NCBI GenBank assembly: GCA_029934165.1
Contig: JAOZMU010000030.1
Coordinates: forward strand, 1 to 14,646
Direction of reading: 5' to 3'
Length of the DNA stretch: 14,646 nt
DNA from: Bacteroidales bacterium
GTDB lineage: Bacteria; Bacteroidota; Bacteroidia; Bacteroidales; JAOZMU01
Both the position numbers and the translations under genes were made by a program. Shown here piece after piece: positions 1 to 8,200 of this stretch; the stretch's first letter is position 1, and the number at the start of each line of letters is the position of its first letter. The notes below the pieces were generated by a model. It was given only the letters and a program-made list of their open reading frames with translations. It made no database searches and was not told the origin of the DNA.

Positions 1-408
1 AAATTCGCCAAAATATTTTTGATTGATACCTTCTACTTCATCAATTATTAGAATAAATTTTTTATCATTTATTTCAGATATTAAACTGAATATTTTTGAG
101 ATTTCTGTTTCTTTTGTTAAATCCAAACTCCAAAACTGTTTAATATATTTTGTTAAATCATAAATAAAGCTGCTTAGTGAAGCGTTTTTATAATTTTCAA
201 AATTTATGTGCGCCACTTTATAACCGTCTTTTTCTAATTCCTTTGCAAGCAACCTAAAATAAGTGCTTTTCCCTGTTTGACGTGGTGCCCAAATTGTAAA
301 ATATCGTTTCTCTTTTACAAGATTTAAACCTTTATTAATAATATTTTGACGCATTATAGTATAATGCTCTTTTAGAATATTTGGACCAGATGTATTAAAT
401 TTCCGCAT
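1..408 (-). CDS. AAA-type P-loop ATPase, N-terminal part (cut by window edge)
   Basis: I see an open frame of 136 codons starting at an ATG (408-406) and running off the left edge, so the C-terminal part is missing. A Walker A motif (A41-P-R-Q-T-G-K-S-T49) follows the lead-in 'YFTIW', and a Walker B motif ends in I-I-D123-E124 after a run of hydrophobic residues. This layout, with a short N-terminal lead starting MRKFNTSGPN, fits a family of stand-alone ATP-binding proteins common in Bacteroidota and other anaerobes. These are annotated only as 'AAA family ATPase' or 'ATP-binding protein'. Their cellular role is unknown to me. The downstream neighbour is a dead group II intron, so the gene context gives no functional hint. 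It could also be an ATPase of a defence or toxin-like module, but nothing visible here supports that. Confidence 0.8.
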   Translation of the reverse strand, partial: MRKFNTSGPNILKEHYTIMRQNIINKGLNLVKEKRYFTIWAPRQTGKSTYFRLLAKELEKDGYKVAHINFENYKNASLSSFIYDLTKYIKQFWSLDLTKETEISKIFSLISEINDKKFILIIDEVEGINQKYFGEF

Positions 409-470
409 AATATCTTGATTTATAATTAGTTTAATTTATTTTCAATTCTTGTTTATAATCAAGTAGCGAA

Positions 471-494
471 AGATACGAAAAATATTTCGTATCT
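471..494 (-). ncRNA. Hairpin resembling group II intron domain VI
   Basis: A perfect 10-bp stem (AGATACGAAA paired with TTTCGTATCT) closes a 4-nt loop. On the minus strand it lies between GTGTGAGAGCGCTG and TTCGCTACTTGA. Group II introns end with a domain VI hairpin after a GTGAGAG-type sequence and before a CCTACTCGA-like 3' end, so position and flanks fit. No poly-T tract follows on either strand, so a terminator is less likely. The bulged branch-point adenosine cannot be assigned with certainty. Confidence 0.4.
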
Positions 495-753
495 CAGCGC
501 TCTCACACCACCCGCCATTAGCATAATGCCTGCTTGTAAATACCTGCGTATTAACCGTAATAGTGGTTTATCGCTTACTTGTTTAGCTATCAGGCTCATC
601 AGTAAATCGTGATTGACACGGTCGAAAAACTTCGACAAATCAATATCAACTACGTAATGGTGTCCTGAGTTGGCATAACTTAGAGCTTGTTTAACAGCTT
701 GTGTTCTTACGAAATCCGTAACTATATTGCGAAAATCTTGGATTAAAAACCTT

Positions 754-847
754 ATAAGTACTCTTACAAAAGTTCTTACGCTTTTTATTAACCTAAGTTG
801 TTAATTCACAGCTTAAACGTTTCATAAAAAATAGGTCTTAGACCTTA
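754..847 (-). mobile_element. Short (about 93 bp) non-coding insertion element inside the RT gene
   Basis: This segment interrupts the reverse transcriptase between its QQVL and FNPRF motifs. One end (754-786) matches an arm of the palindrome at 5086-5118 in 32 of 33 positions, and the similarity continues to about 805. The other end is the palindrome AGGTCTTAGACCT (833-845), shared with the copy at 9709. The hexamer ACCTTA stands on both sides (749-754 and 842-847), which may be a target duplication, although the second copy overlaps the shared terminal motif. It has no coding capacity, so it would be MITE-like and moved in trans. Confidence 0.65.
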
Positions 848-1178
848 CAGAACCTGTTGAATAGCTTGCTGAATAAAGCGGTCGATGACTGTTGGAATGC
901 CCAACAGACGCTTTTCTTCGCTGTTTGGTTTGGGTATAAAAATACCTCTCACCGCATTTGGGCGATAATCACCAGACAAAATAGCTGTACGTATTAATTC
1001 TCTGTTTTCTTTCAGAAAATCCCACAATTCTTCCATCTTCATGCCATCTACACCGGCAGCTCCTTTGTTGGAAACTACCTGTTTATAAGCATCATGAAGA
1101 TTGGAATAGCTTACTATTTTGTCTATAAGTTCCATTTATAAAAGTTTAATGTGTCCTTCTTTTCTGCAAATGTTCGGA

Positions 1179-1234
1179 ATAAGGTCTTAGACTGTGGGTG
1201 TTAATAATTGATTATTTTGTATCCTACATGTTTT
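1179..1234 (+). repeat. 56-bp dispersed repeat, left copy
   Basis: This matches 14592-14646 in the same orientation, with one 1-base gap and about four substitutions. It starts with ATAAGGTCTTAGACTG and includes the identical 18-mer TTAATAATTGATTATTTT. The start carries the same TAAGGTCTWAGAC motif that bounds the short elements at 834-847 and 9709-9722, so it probably is the end of a related but longer element. The true right boundary is unknown because the other copy is cut by the window end. Confidence 0.85.
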
Positions 1235-1276
1235 AAGACAAATAAGTTATATATTTGCATTTTAAATTTGAAACTA

Positions 1277-1307
1277 CAAATATACACAATGAAAAATAAA
1301 TACAAAA
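1277..1307 (-). promoter_or_regulatory. Possible Bacteroidota-type promoter
   Basis: On the minus strand TTTTG (1307-1303) lies 18 bases upstream of TATATTTG (1284-1277). The Bacteroidota consensus is TTTG and TAnnTTTG, usually 19-21 bases apart. It points toward the RT remnant, whose start is about 140 bases away. As it sits between dead elements it may be a fossil or an outward promoter of the repeat element. Confidence 0.35.
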
Positions 1308-1436
1308 GTCCGGGCATCTTTCATATAACAAAAATAAACTTTACACTTTTCTATTTTTATATGTCTCAAACAGCGTAATAACAGACTTCAATAGGGTATC
1401 CAAAACAATATACTGAACGTCTTGAGAATTCTTTTT

Positions 1437-1934
1437 GCTTTATTTTTACTTCCTTTTGGTCGTTTTTTCTCTTTTCGATTTCGTTTCTTTTTCCGTTTCT
1501 TTAGCTTGCTTAATCACTTGTTTTGTAGCTATGGGATAACTTTTTCGTTTTTCCACATCTACAATGCTCAGAGTCATAAATGCAACAGAAGCAACGACTT
1601 TTTTATGCAAATTGCTAAAAAATGAGCCACGCCGAAAGTGTGTTTTTCCAGCTTTTTTTTCGATAACTTCATCGCCTGCAAGAAGAAAAACGCTATCTTT
1701 ACGTGGCACAAATTGGTGAAATAAGGAAAAATTTAATTTCGCCTATGGGATATTTTCGGTTTCGAAAAAACGCTGAACTGTCCGATAAACAACTTTTGTG
1801 TATCGAGAAATTTCTAACATCGTTATTTTATTAGAACTGCTCAGGATACTCTTACTTATTTGAGAAAGAACGTCTAATTTTGTAGCGGGAATTTCACTGG
1901 CTATATTAGATAATATACTTTTAATCAGGCACAT
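1437..1934 (-). pseudogene. DDE transposase remnant (IS4-like superfamily), stop plus frameshift
   Basis: The frame begins with MCLIKSILSNIAS and reaches KITMLEISRYTKVVYRTVQRFFETENIP, then stops at a TAG (1745-1743). The same frame continues at once with AKLNFSLFHQFVPRKDSVFLLAGDEVIEKKAGKTHFRRGSFFSNL and VVASVAFMTLSIVDVEKRKSYPI. In the intact family this junction reads like IPW followed by a short spacer and the LLAGDE motif holding the first catalytic aspartate. The stop therefore most simply replaces a tryptophan codon (TGG to TAG). In an A-rich tract near 1463-1475 the frame shifts, and the expected basic linker RPKGSKNK appears in another frame. The catalytic core after the linker is absent. 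This is a truncated, inactive insertion sequence; I see no terminal inverted repeats. Confidence 0.85.
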
Positions 1935-2038
1935 AATGTAATTGTTTTAAGTCGTTGAAAACTAAAAATAAGCATTATTGCCTGATTTTCAAAGATTTAA
2001 ACCAGAAATGTCATACATATTGATATAATAAATACGAA

Positions 2039-4936
2039 ATGATAGAACAATCAATACAAAAATTTGCAGATTATACAAAAAAGCATATTAGAGGAGACGA
2101 AAAAGGAGAAGCACAAATTTTTCTTGACCACTTTTTTATTGCTTTGGGCTTTGATGAAGGCTTAAAAGGAGCCGGTGCAGAATGTGAATTTCGTATAAAA
2201 AACAAAGAAAAACGAAGTACAAGTTTTGCTGACTTAGTATGGAAACCTCGGGTTTTAATTGAAATGAAAAAACGAGGAGAAACCTTACAAAAACATTATC
2301 AACAAGCATTTACATATTGGCAAAAGCTTGTTCCAAACCGACCGCAATATGTAATTCTTTGTAATTTTGATGAGTTTTGGATATACGATTTTGATGTAGA
2401 TATTGACGACCCTGTTGATATAATATTAATTGATAATCTTGTAGATAGACGGCAAAGTTTAAGTTTTATGTTTCCAAAACCTCAAAAACCAATTTGGGGT
2501 GCAAACAAAGAAGATATTACATCAAAAGCAGTAAAAGAAGTTGGTTATGCTTTCAAAGCAATGATTAAAAGAGGAATAGAAAGAAAAAAAGCACTTTTGT
2601 ATTGTATGCAATGTGTGATTTCGATGTTTGCGGAAGATATTGGACTATTACCAAATAATATTTTCACAAATGTAGTCCGAGAATGTCTATCAAAAGCAGG
2701 AAATGAGCCTGGAATTGTTCCAATTTCTTATGATTTGATTGGTAATCTTTTCAAAGAAATGAATACACAAGGAATAGCGGAAGGTGGAATGTATAAAGGG
2801 GTAGATTATTTTAACGGTGGTTTATTTCTTGATGTAAACAGAATAGAATTAACAAGATTTGAATTAGAACGTTTTCAAAGCGCAGCCATAAAGAAATGGC
2901 AAAAAGTTAATCCCGGAATATTTGGTTCTATTTTCGAGAGTGCATTAGAAACCGATGAACGCCATCAACTTGGAGCGCATTACACACATGAAATTGATAT
3001 TCGTAAAATTGTTTATCCGGTAATTGTCAAACCTTGGGAAAAAAGAATTGAAGAAGCCAAAACCCTTGCCGATTACTATAAACTTATTAATGAACTTCGT
3101 AATTTTAAGGTTTTAGACCCTGCTTGTGGTAGTGGCAACTTCCTTTTTGTTGCTTTTAAAGAAATGAAAAAACTTGAAAAAACGCTTTTAACTTTAATAC
3201 GTGAAAATACAAAAACAAGAGCAGAAGCAAAAGAATTTCAAAAATTCTTTGAGGCAGGAAATTATGTAAACCCTAAACAGTTCTACGGTATTGATATTAA
3301 ACCCTATGCCGTAGAACTCGCAAAAGTTACGCTAATGGTTGCCAAAGAATTGACAATAAAAGAAGCAGCAGACAATTCTGACGCTTTGCCATTAGACAAT
3401 TTAGATGAAAATATTATTTGTGTCGATGCACTTTTAAACGAGGACGGTACAGAACGGGAATGGGCAAAAGTAGATGCAATTATTGGTAATCCGCCTTATC
3501 AAAGCAAAAATAAAATGCAAGCTGAATTTGGAAAAGAATATATTAACAAACTTAGAAATGTATATTCAGAAGTTCCTGGTCGAGCAGATTTTTGTGTATA
3601 TTGGTATTATAAAGCTCACAAGCATTTGAAAGAGAATTGTTATGCAGGATTAATTGGAACAAATACAATACGAGAAAATTACAGTCGTGAAGGTAGTTTA
3701 GATTATATTGTAAAAAATGATGGTACTATTGTAAATGCTGTTTCTTCGCAAAAATGGACAGGTGAAGCAATTGTAAATGTTTCAATTGTAACATGGATAA
3801 AAGGGAAATTTGGAGATGAAAAATTTCTATATTTTGAAAATAAAAGCAACGAACTCGTATTGCATGAAATTGATTTTATAAACAGCAGTCTAAGCCTTTC
3901 AACAGATGTAGCTTCAGCAAAAATTTTAGAATGTAACAGAAATACAAAAATGGTTTTCTTAGGTCAAACACATGGACACGATGGCTTTCTTTTACCAGTT
4001 GCGAAAGCACAAGAAATAATAAAAAAACACCCTAACTACAAAGATGTATTAAACCCATTTCTTATAGGATACGAACTTGTGGCTAAATATAAATCTCAAC
4101 CACAACGTTATGTAATAGATTTTACATTAAAAGATATAAATGAAGCGTCTTCATTTAAAGAGCTTTACAAAAGAATTGAAGAAAAAGTATTACCTGCAAG
4201 AAGTGTAAAAGCAAAAAAACAAGAGGAAAGTAATAAAAAAATTACTTCTAAAAATAAAAATGCTAAAACAAATAAACACCACATTAATTTTTATGATCAA
4301 TGGTGGAAGTTGTCTTATGGACGAAAAGATATGCTTAAAAATATCAATAAATTGTCAAGATATGTTGCTTGTGCAAGAGTAACACAAAGACCGATTTTTG
4401 AATTTTTCTGTAAAGATATTCACCCAAACGATAAAGTTTTAGTTTTTGCTTTTGAAGATAACTATTCTTATGGAATTATTCAATCGCAAGTTCATTGGAA
4501 GTGGATAACTTCAAAAGCAACAACACTTGGAACAGGATATAATTATAATGTAGCATCAATTTGGGACACATTCCCTTGGCCTCAAAACTCAACAGAAAAA
4601 CAAATTGTAAAAATTGCAAAAGCAAGTAAAGCATTGAGAGATGAACGTAATGCTATAATGGAAAAGAACAAATCGACATTGCGAGATGTTTACAGAGTTC
4701 TGGAAAAGCCCGGAAAAAACAAACTAAAAGATTTGCATAACAAATTGGATAAAGCAGTAATTGAGGCTTATGGTTTCGATGAGAAAAAAGATATTTTACA
4801 ACAGCTTTTAGAATTAAACCAGAAAGTTGCACAGTCAGAAAGTGAGAAAAAAGAAGTTCAAGCACCCGGATTACCTGATTGGATAACTGATAAACAAAAA
4901 TACATTAGTGATGATTGTATTAAATTTATTGGATAA
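2039..4936 (+). CDS. Type IIL (MmeI-like) restriction-modification enzyme
   Basis: This single polypeptide of 965 residues is predicted to bind a specific DNA site, methylate adenine N6 on it, and cut unmodified DNA nearby. It would act in the cytoplasm against phage and foreign DNA. The N-terminus carries a PD-(D/E)XK nuclease motif with the MmeI spacing: D65, nine residues, then E75-M-K77. A helical linker leads to the SAM-binding motif I (D360-P-A-C-G-S-G366) and the catalytic N484-P-P-Y487 box, in the order of gamma-class adenine methyltransferases. The C-terminal part (about 600-900) should be the target-recognition domain. The length fits MmeI (about 920 residues). It stands alone, with no separate S, R or M subunit, as expected for this class. 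It is flanked by intron and transposase remnants, which suggests horizontal acquisition. A Pgl/BREX-type methyltransferase is a less likely alternative because of the nuclease motif and the missing partner genes. Confidence 0.92.
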   Translation: MIEQSIQKFADYTKKHIRGDEKGEAQIFLDHFFIALGFDEGLKGAGAECEFRIKNKEKRSTSFADLVWKPRVLIEMKKRGETLQKHYQQAFTYWQKLVPNRPQYVILCNFDEFWIYDFDVDIDDPVDIILIDNLVDRRQSLSFMFPKPQKPIWGANKEDITSKAVKEVGYAFKAMIKRGIERKKALLYCMQCVISMFAEDIGLLPNNIFTNVVRECLSKAGNEPGIVPISYDLIGNLFKEMNTQGIAEGGMYKGVDYFNGGLFLDVNRIELTRFELERFQSAAIKKWQKVNPGIFGSIFESALETDERHQLGAHYTHEIDIRKIVYPVIVKPWEKRIEEAKTLADYYKLINELRNFKVLDPACGSGNFLFVAFKEMKKLEKTLLTLIRENTKTRAEAKEFQKFFEAGNYVNPKQFYGIDIKPYAVELAKVTLMVAKELTIKEAADNSDALPLDNLDENIICVDALLNEDGTEREWAKVDAIIGNPPYQSKNKMQAEFGKEYINKLRNVYSEVPGRADFCVYWYYKAHKHLKENCYAGLIGTNTIRENYSREGSLDYIVKNDGTIVNAVSSQKWTGEAIVNVSIVTWIKGKFGDEKFLYFENKSNELVLHEIDFINSSLSLSTDVASAKILECNRNTKMVFLGQTHGHDGFLLPVAKAQEIIKKHPNYKDVLNPFLIGYELVAKYKSQPQRYVIDFTLKDINEASSFKELYKRIEEKVLPARSVKAKKQEESNKKITSKNKNAKTNKHHINFYDQWWKLSYGRKDMLKNINKLSRYVACARVTQRPIFEFFCKDIHPNDKVLVFAFEDNYSYGIIQSQVHWKWITSKATTLGTGYNYNVASIWDTFPWPQNSTEKQIVKIAKASKALRDERNAIMEKNKSTLRDVYRVLEKPGKNKLKDLHNKLDKAVIEAYGFDEKKDILQQLLELNQKVAQSESEKKEVQAPGLPDWITDKQKYISDDCIKFIG

Positions 4937-4950
4937 AGAACCAATAAAAA

Positions 4951-5085
4951 GTCGAGTAGGCAACCCCTAAACCTCTCACAGGCACGCGAACCTCTCGGCT
5001 TTTTGTCTTAACGATTTGCGGAAACGTTTGTATTTATTTCTTGCCCATTTCACAAGGCGGTTGTTCAGCACTCGGAGAATATAAT
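4951..5085 (-). pseudogene. Second group II intron remnant: maturase C-terminus and intron 3' end
   Basis: On the minus strand the frame reads LYYILRVLNNRLVKWARNKYKRFRKSLRQKAERFACL and then a stop (4978-4976). LNNRLVKWARNKYKR is typical of the end of group II intron maturases. The following RNA-level sequence, GTGAGAGGTTTAGGGGTTG then CCTACTCGAC, resembles the very 3' end of bacterial group II introns. Domain V itself appears deleted or badly degraded. The 3' end lies about 14 bases past the stop codon of the restriction enzyme gene, on the opposite strand. It cannot be the missing half of the 459-1135 copy by simple insertion, because the order on the strand is wrong; it is a separate copy or a rearranged one. 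Confidence 0.65.
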
Positions 5086-5170
5086 ATAAGTACTCTTACA
5101 AAAGTCCTTACGCTTTTTGTTAACGTAAGTTGCTAATAAAAAGCGTAAGGACTTTTGTAAGAGTACTTAT
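5086..5170. repeat. 85-bp palindrome with perfect 33-bp arms
   Basis: The arm at 5086-5118 (starting ATAAGTACTCTTAC) is perfectly complementary to 5138-5170, with a 19-base loop at 5119-5137. As RNA or cruciform DNA this would be very stable. One arm plus most of the loop recurs at 754-805, and a diverged arm recurs at 9795-9813. It directly abuts the maturase fragment. It may be two element ends joined head to head, or a MITE/REP-like unit. No U-tract terminator shape is present. Confidence 0.92.
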
Positions 5171-5190
5171 AAAGAACCTAAATTATCTTT

Positions 5191-5225
5191 AAAAAACGGA
5201 TTTTGTTGAGAAATGTAAATCCGTT
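5191..5225 (-). terminator. Rho-independent terminator of the sensor gene
   Basis: On the minus strand AACGGATTT (5225-5217) pairs with AAATCCGTT (5203-5195) across a 13-base loop and is followed by a run of T. It lies about 68 bases past the stop of the large sensor gene, which fits the end of the aroQ-sensor transcript. Confidence 0.75.
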
Positions 5226-5292
5226 ATAATCCGTTAATTATTATTTGTGATTTATGTTACATTTTGAATTGATTTTTCTGAATAAATCCTGC

Positions 5293-8200
5293 TTATAGCC
5301 TTATTCCGAGCAAAGTAATATCATCTCTCTGTTCTGTTCCGTGCTGATGTTCTTGAAGTTCTTTTTCGAGAATTTGTTTTTGTTCTTCGGTGGTTTTGTC
5401 GGCATTATTTTTCAGAATATCAATTAATTTTATCGTTCCGAATTTTTTTCTGTCTGCCGAGTTTTGGTCTATCAATCCATCGCTAGATAAATATATAATA
5501 TCCTTTTTCTTTAGCGTAATTTCGTGTTGTTCAAATTCAATTTTTTCTATTTGAATTACTTGCCCGCCAATAGATTTTCGTGCGCCTCGCAACGATAAAA
5601 CTTCTTTTGTGTCGTTTGTGTAATAAATAAGTGGGCGTTTTGCGCCGGCAAAGACAATTTTTGTGTCTGTTTTGTTTATTCTCTCAAGGCGCACAAGGCA
5701 TGTGTCCATTCCGTCTGTGTTGTCGGTGCTATCTTGTTTGAGGGCTCGGCGGATGCCATTGTCCATATAATCAAGGATTTGCATTGGTTCAAACACTTTT
5801 TTCTCGTTCACGATTTCGCTTAACATTCGACTTCCAATCATCGACATAAATGCGCCGGGAACGCCGTGTCCAGTACAATCGACAGCTGCAAGAAAGGTGT
5901 ACGATTTTTTGCCATCGGTCTTGACTTTCGAATGCCAGAAAAAGTCGCCAGAAACAATGTCTTTTGGTTTGAAAATAATAAATATGTCAAGGTCTTTTTT
6001 TATTTCTGAATATGTAGGCAAAATGGCTTGCTGAATTGTTTTTGCGTACCTAATGCTACCTTTAATATTGTCGTTTTGCAGTTCGACTTTTCTCTTCTGA
6101 ACCAGAATTTCTTTTTCGGCTTGTTTTATTTTGGTTATATCTGTGTCTATCGCAATGAGTTTTACAACTTGCTCATTATCATCAATTATCGGCGAGAGTG
6201 TTGTTTGTACCCATAGCTTTCTGCCATCTCTTATTTCGTTTTCGTTTTCGTATGTAACAGATTTTTTGCTGTTTACGCATCGCGCGAATGACTCCCTTAT
6301 TTGAGAGCTTGCATTGAGGTCTAATATATTGTTACCTTTTATTTTAATGATTTCGGAATAAGTGAAACCATACATTTTCTCGAAAGCTAAATTAATCCAT
6401 TCTAAAGTGCCAAGATTGTTGAAAATGCTGATAGCGTTATCGGTTTCGCTTGCCACGATTGAAAGTTTTTCTAGCTCCTTGTTTGTATCTTCCAATTTTT
6501 CTGTTTGCGTGTTGATTTCCTCATTTTTTTGCAATATTTCGGAATTTTGCGTAAGTATTTCTTCGTTTTGTTCGCGCACCTCTTTTGTTCGTTCTCTTAT
6601 CGTCCTTTCTAACCGAATATTTTGCAATTTAAGGCGACGAAGGTTTAGGTAAATAATGCTCCAAACAATTAAAATAGAAAGTATTATAAAAAAAACATAA
6701 GCTACAATTGTGCGATACCACGGTGCATTAATAATAAAACTATATGTGGCATCGTCGCTTTGAGTGCCAAATAAATTACGACACCTAACCTTGAATATAT
6801 ATTTTCCTTCGTTTAGATTGGTATAGCGTCTTTGCGTAGTCGCCGACCATTCTGACCAATTGTCATCATAGCCCTCAAGACGAAACTGATAGCGGTTTTT
6901 TTCTTCTTGTATGTAATTTAAGCCAGCATAACAAAAGTTGATTGAGTTATGCTCAAAATCTATACTAGGAATTGTGCTGTCTGCCTGAAAAAAGATAGGA
7001 ATCTCTTGGTTATTTTCAATTTTGTAGTGTGTGCCTCCAAAAATCAAAGAGTCCTTTTTTCCGATGGTAACATTGCGAATAAGCACATTGAAATTTTTTG
7101 CGTAATTTGGTACGTTTTGCGGTGAGTATTTGAAAATGCCCTCATAACCTCCAAACCACGCCGTTCCATCATCTTCGGCATATATTGTCAAGTTCATTTG
7201 TTCTGGCACAAGCATAAACGGATGCATAAGCCAATCTTGGGTTCCGTTTTTCTGCGTAACACCGTATCTCAAAGGGCTTTTTGAGTTGATTAGCCCTCCA
7301 ATCCAAACGTTGCCTTTTTTTGTTTCGATAAACGAAAAAACATCTTCATTGCCAGTAGTATAACGGTCGCCGAATGTCGGGTCTGGCACCATTTTGTCTT
7401 GTTCTGCATCGTATCTATAAAGACCTGTATTACTACCAAATAATAAATACTTGCTATATGGATAAACAAGCACGTTTTTAATAGAGCCAAAACCACTCTC
7501 TTTGTTATAGTATTTTATTGATTTTGGCTTTGTTATGTCATCGGATAATTCGATACGTATTGCACCATTCCGAAAGGTTCCAAGCCATAAATTGCCTTTT
7601 CCATCTTCTGATGCCGACCTTACATCATCGACAACTCCCTCAATAGTACCCTCGTATATCCACTTGCCATTTTTATACTTGATTGATGCAACGCCTGTAT
7701 TATTCGCTAGGTAAATACGCGAAGAATCACGTCTCGAAACTGTCATTTCGTAAACCGTTCCAACTTCTGCTATTAGCTTTAATTTATTGTCTATCACCTC
7801 AAATAATCCTTTTTCCATGCCTGTAAGCAAAAATTGTTTTGATGGAGCTTCGGGAGGCGAAAAATTTAGTAAACACCACGACCGCTTTTTATCCTCATTT
7901 ACACTTATTAACTTATTGTCTTCCAGATAATAAAGCCCCTCGTGTGTCGATGCATAAACCAGCCCTTTAAAACGAAGGATATGTTCAAATGCACCAGATG
8001 GTCCGTTGGTTTTATTCCAAAAAGTAATGGGCGACATTATTTCTACGCGGGAAATTCCGTTATTAAGGACACACCACAAACCTTGCTGATTATCAAGCAA
8101 TAAACCATGAATTTTATCATTATATAACCCTCTTTGCGAGCTTAGTTTTTGTGTGATATTTTCATTTTGAGGGTCAAAAACAATAACGCCATGACTGTGA

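Larger units (their letters stand above)
459..1135 (-). pseudogene. ltrA: Group II intron reverse transcriptase/maturase (LtrA-like) remnant
   Basis: Reading right to left, the N-terminus is intact (848-1135). It carries the group II RT hallmarks GAAGVDG, then IPKPNSEEKRLLGIPTV and DRFIQQAIQQVL. The frame then hits a TAA (847-845) at the edge of a roughly 93-bp insertion. Beyond the insertion the RT resumes as FNPRFSQYSYGFRKN (about 707-750), shifts frame, and continues with QAVKQALSYANSG, VVDIDLSKFFDRVNHDLLM and LRLIRRYLQAGIML until about 515. The YADD catalytic box, thumb and maturase domain are missing. The sequence then jumps to GGTGTGAGAGCG and a perfect 10-bp hairpin (471-480/485-494) followed by TACTTGA, which resembles the 3' end (domain V tail and domain VI) of a bacterial group II intron. 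I infer an internally deleted, dead intron. The N-terminal family assignment is firm; the domain VI reading is less so. Confidence 0.85.
1136..1436. other. Gap between the two dead elements: repeat copy and possible fossil promoter only
   Basis: No gene is supported here. The stretch holds the start of the 56-bp repeat (1179-1234) and a minus-strand promoter-like pair at 1277-1307. The 5' domains (I-III) of the group II intron, which should lie upstream of the RT start at 1135, are not recognisable. They appear to be cut off by the repeat and the transposase remnant. Confidence 0.6.

Noticed and set aside
459..1135. Retron or diversity-generating reverse transcriptase
   Set aside because: The N-terminal motifs and 3' flank match group II introns, the catalytic box is missing, and no template/variable repeat or msr-msd structure is visible.
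1216..1257. Plus-strand promoter TTTG and TATATTTG near the left repeat
   Set aside because: The two elements are 30 bases apart, too far for the Bacteroidota consensus, and no gene follows for almost 800 bases.
1422..1625. Plus-strand 67-codon frame rich in Phe and Arg
   Set aside because: It is the antisense of the Lys/Glu-rich linker of the transposase remnant.
2039..4936. BREX/Pgl-type methyltransferase or type I R-M subunit
   Set aside because: The protein has its own nuclease motif with MmeI spacing, and none of the partner genes of those systems is present in the window.
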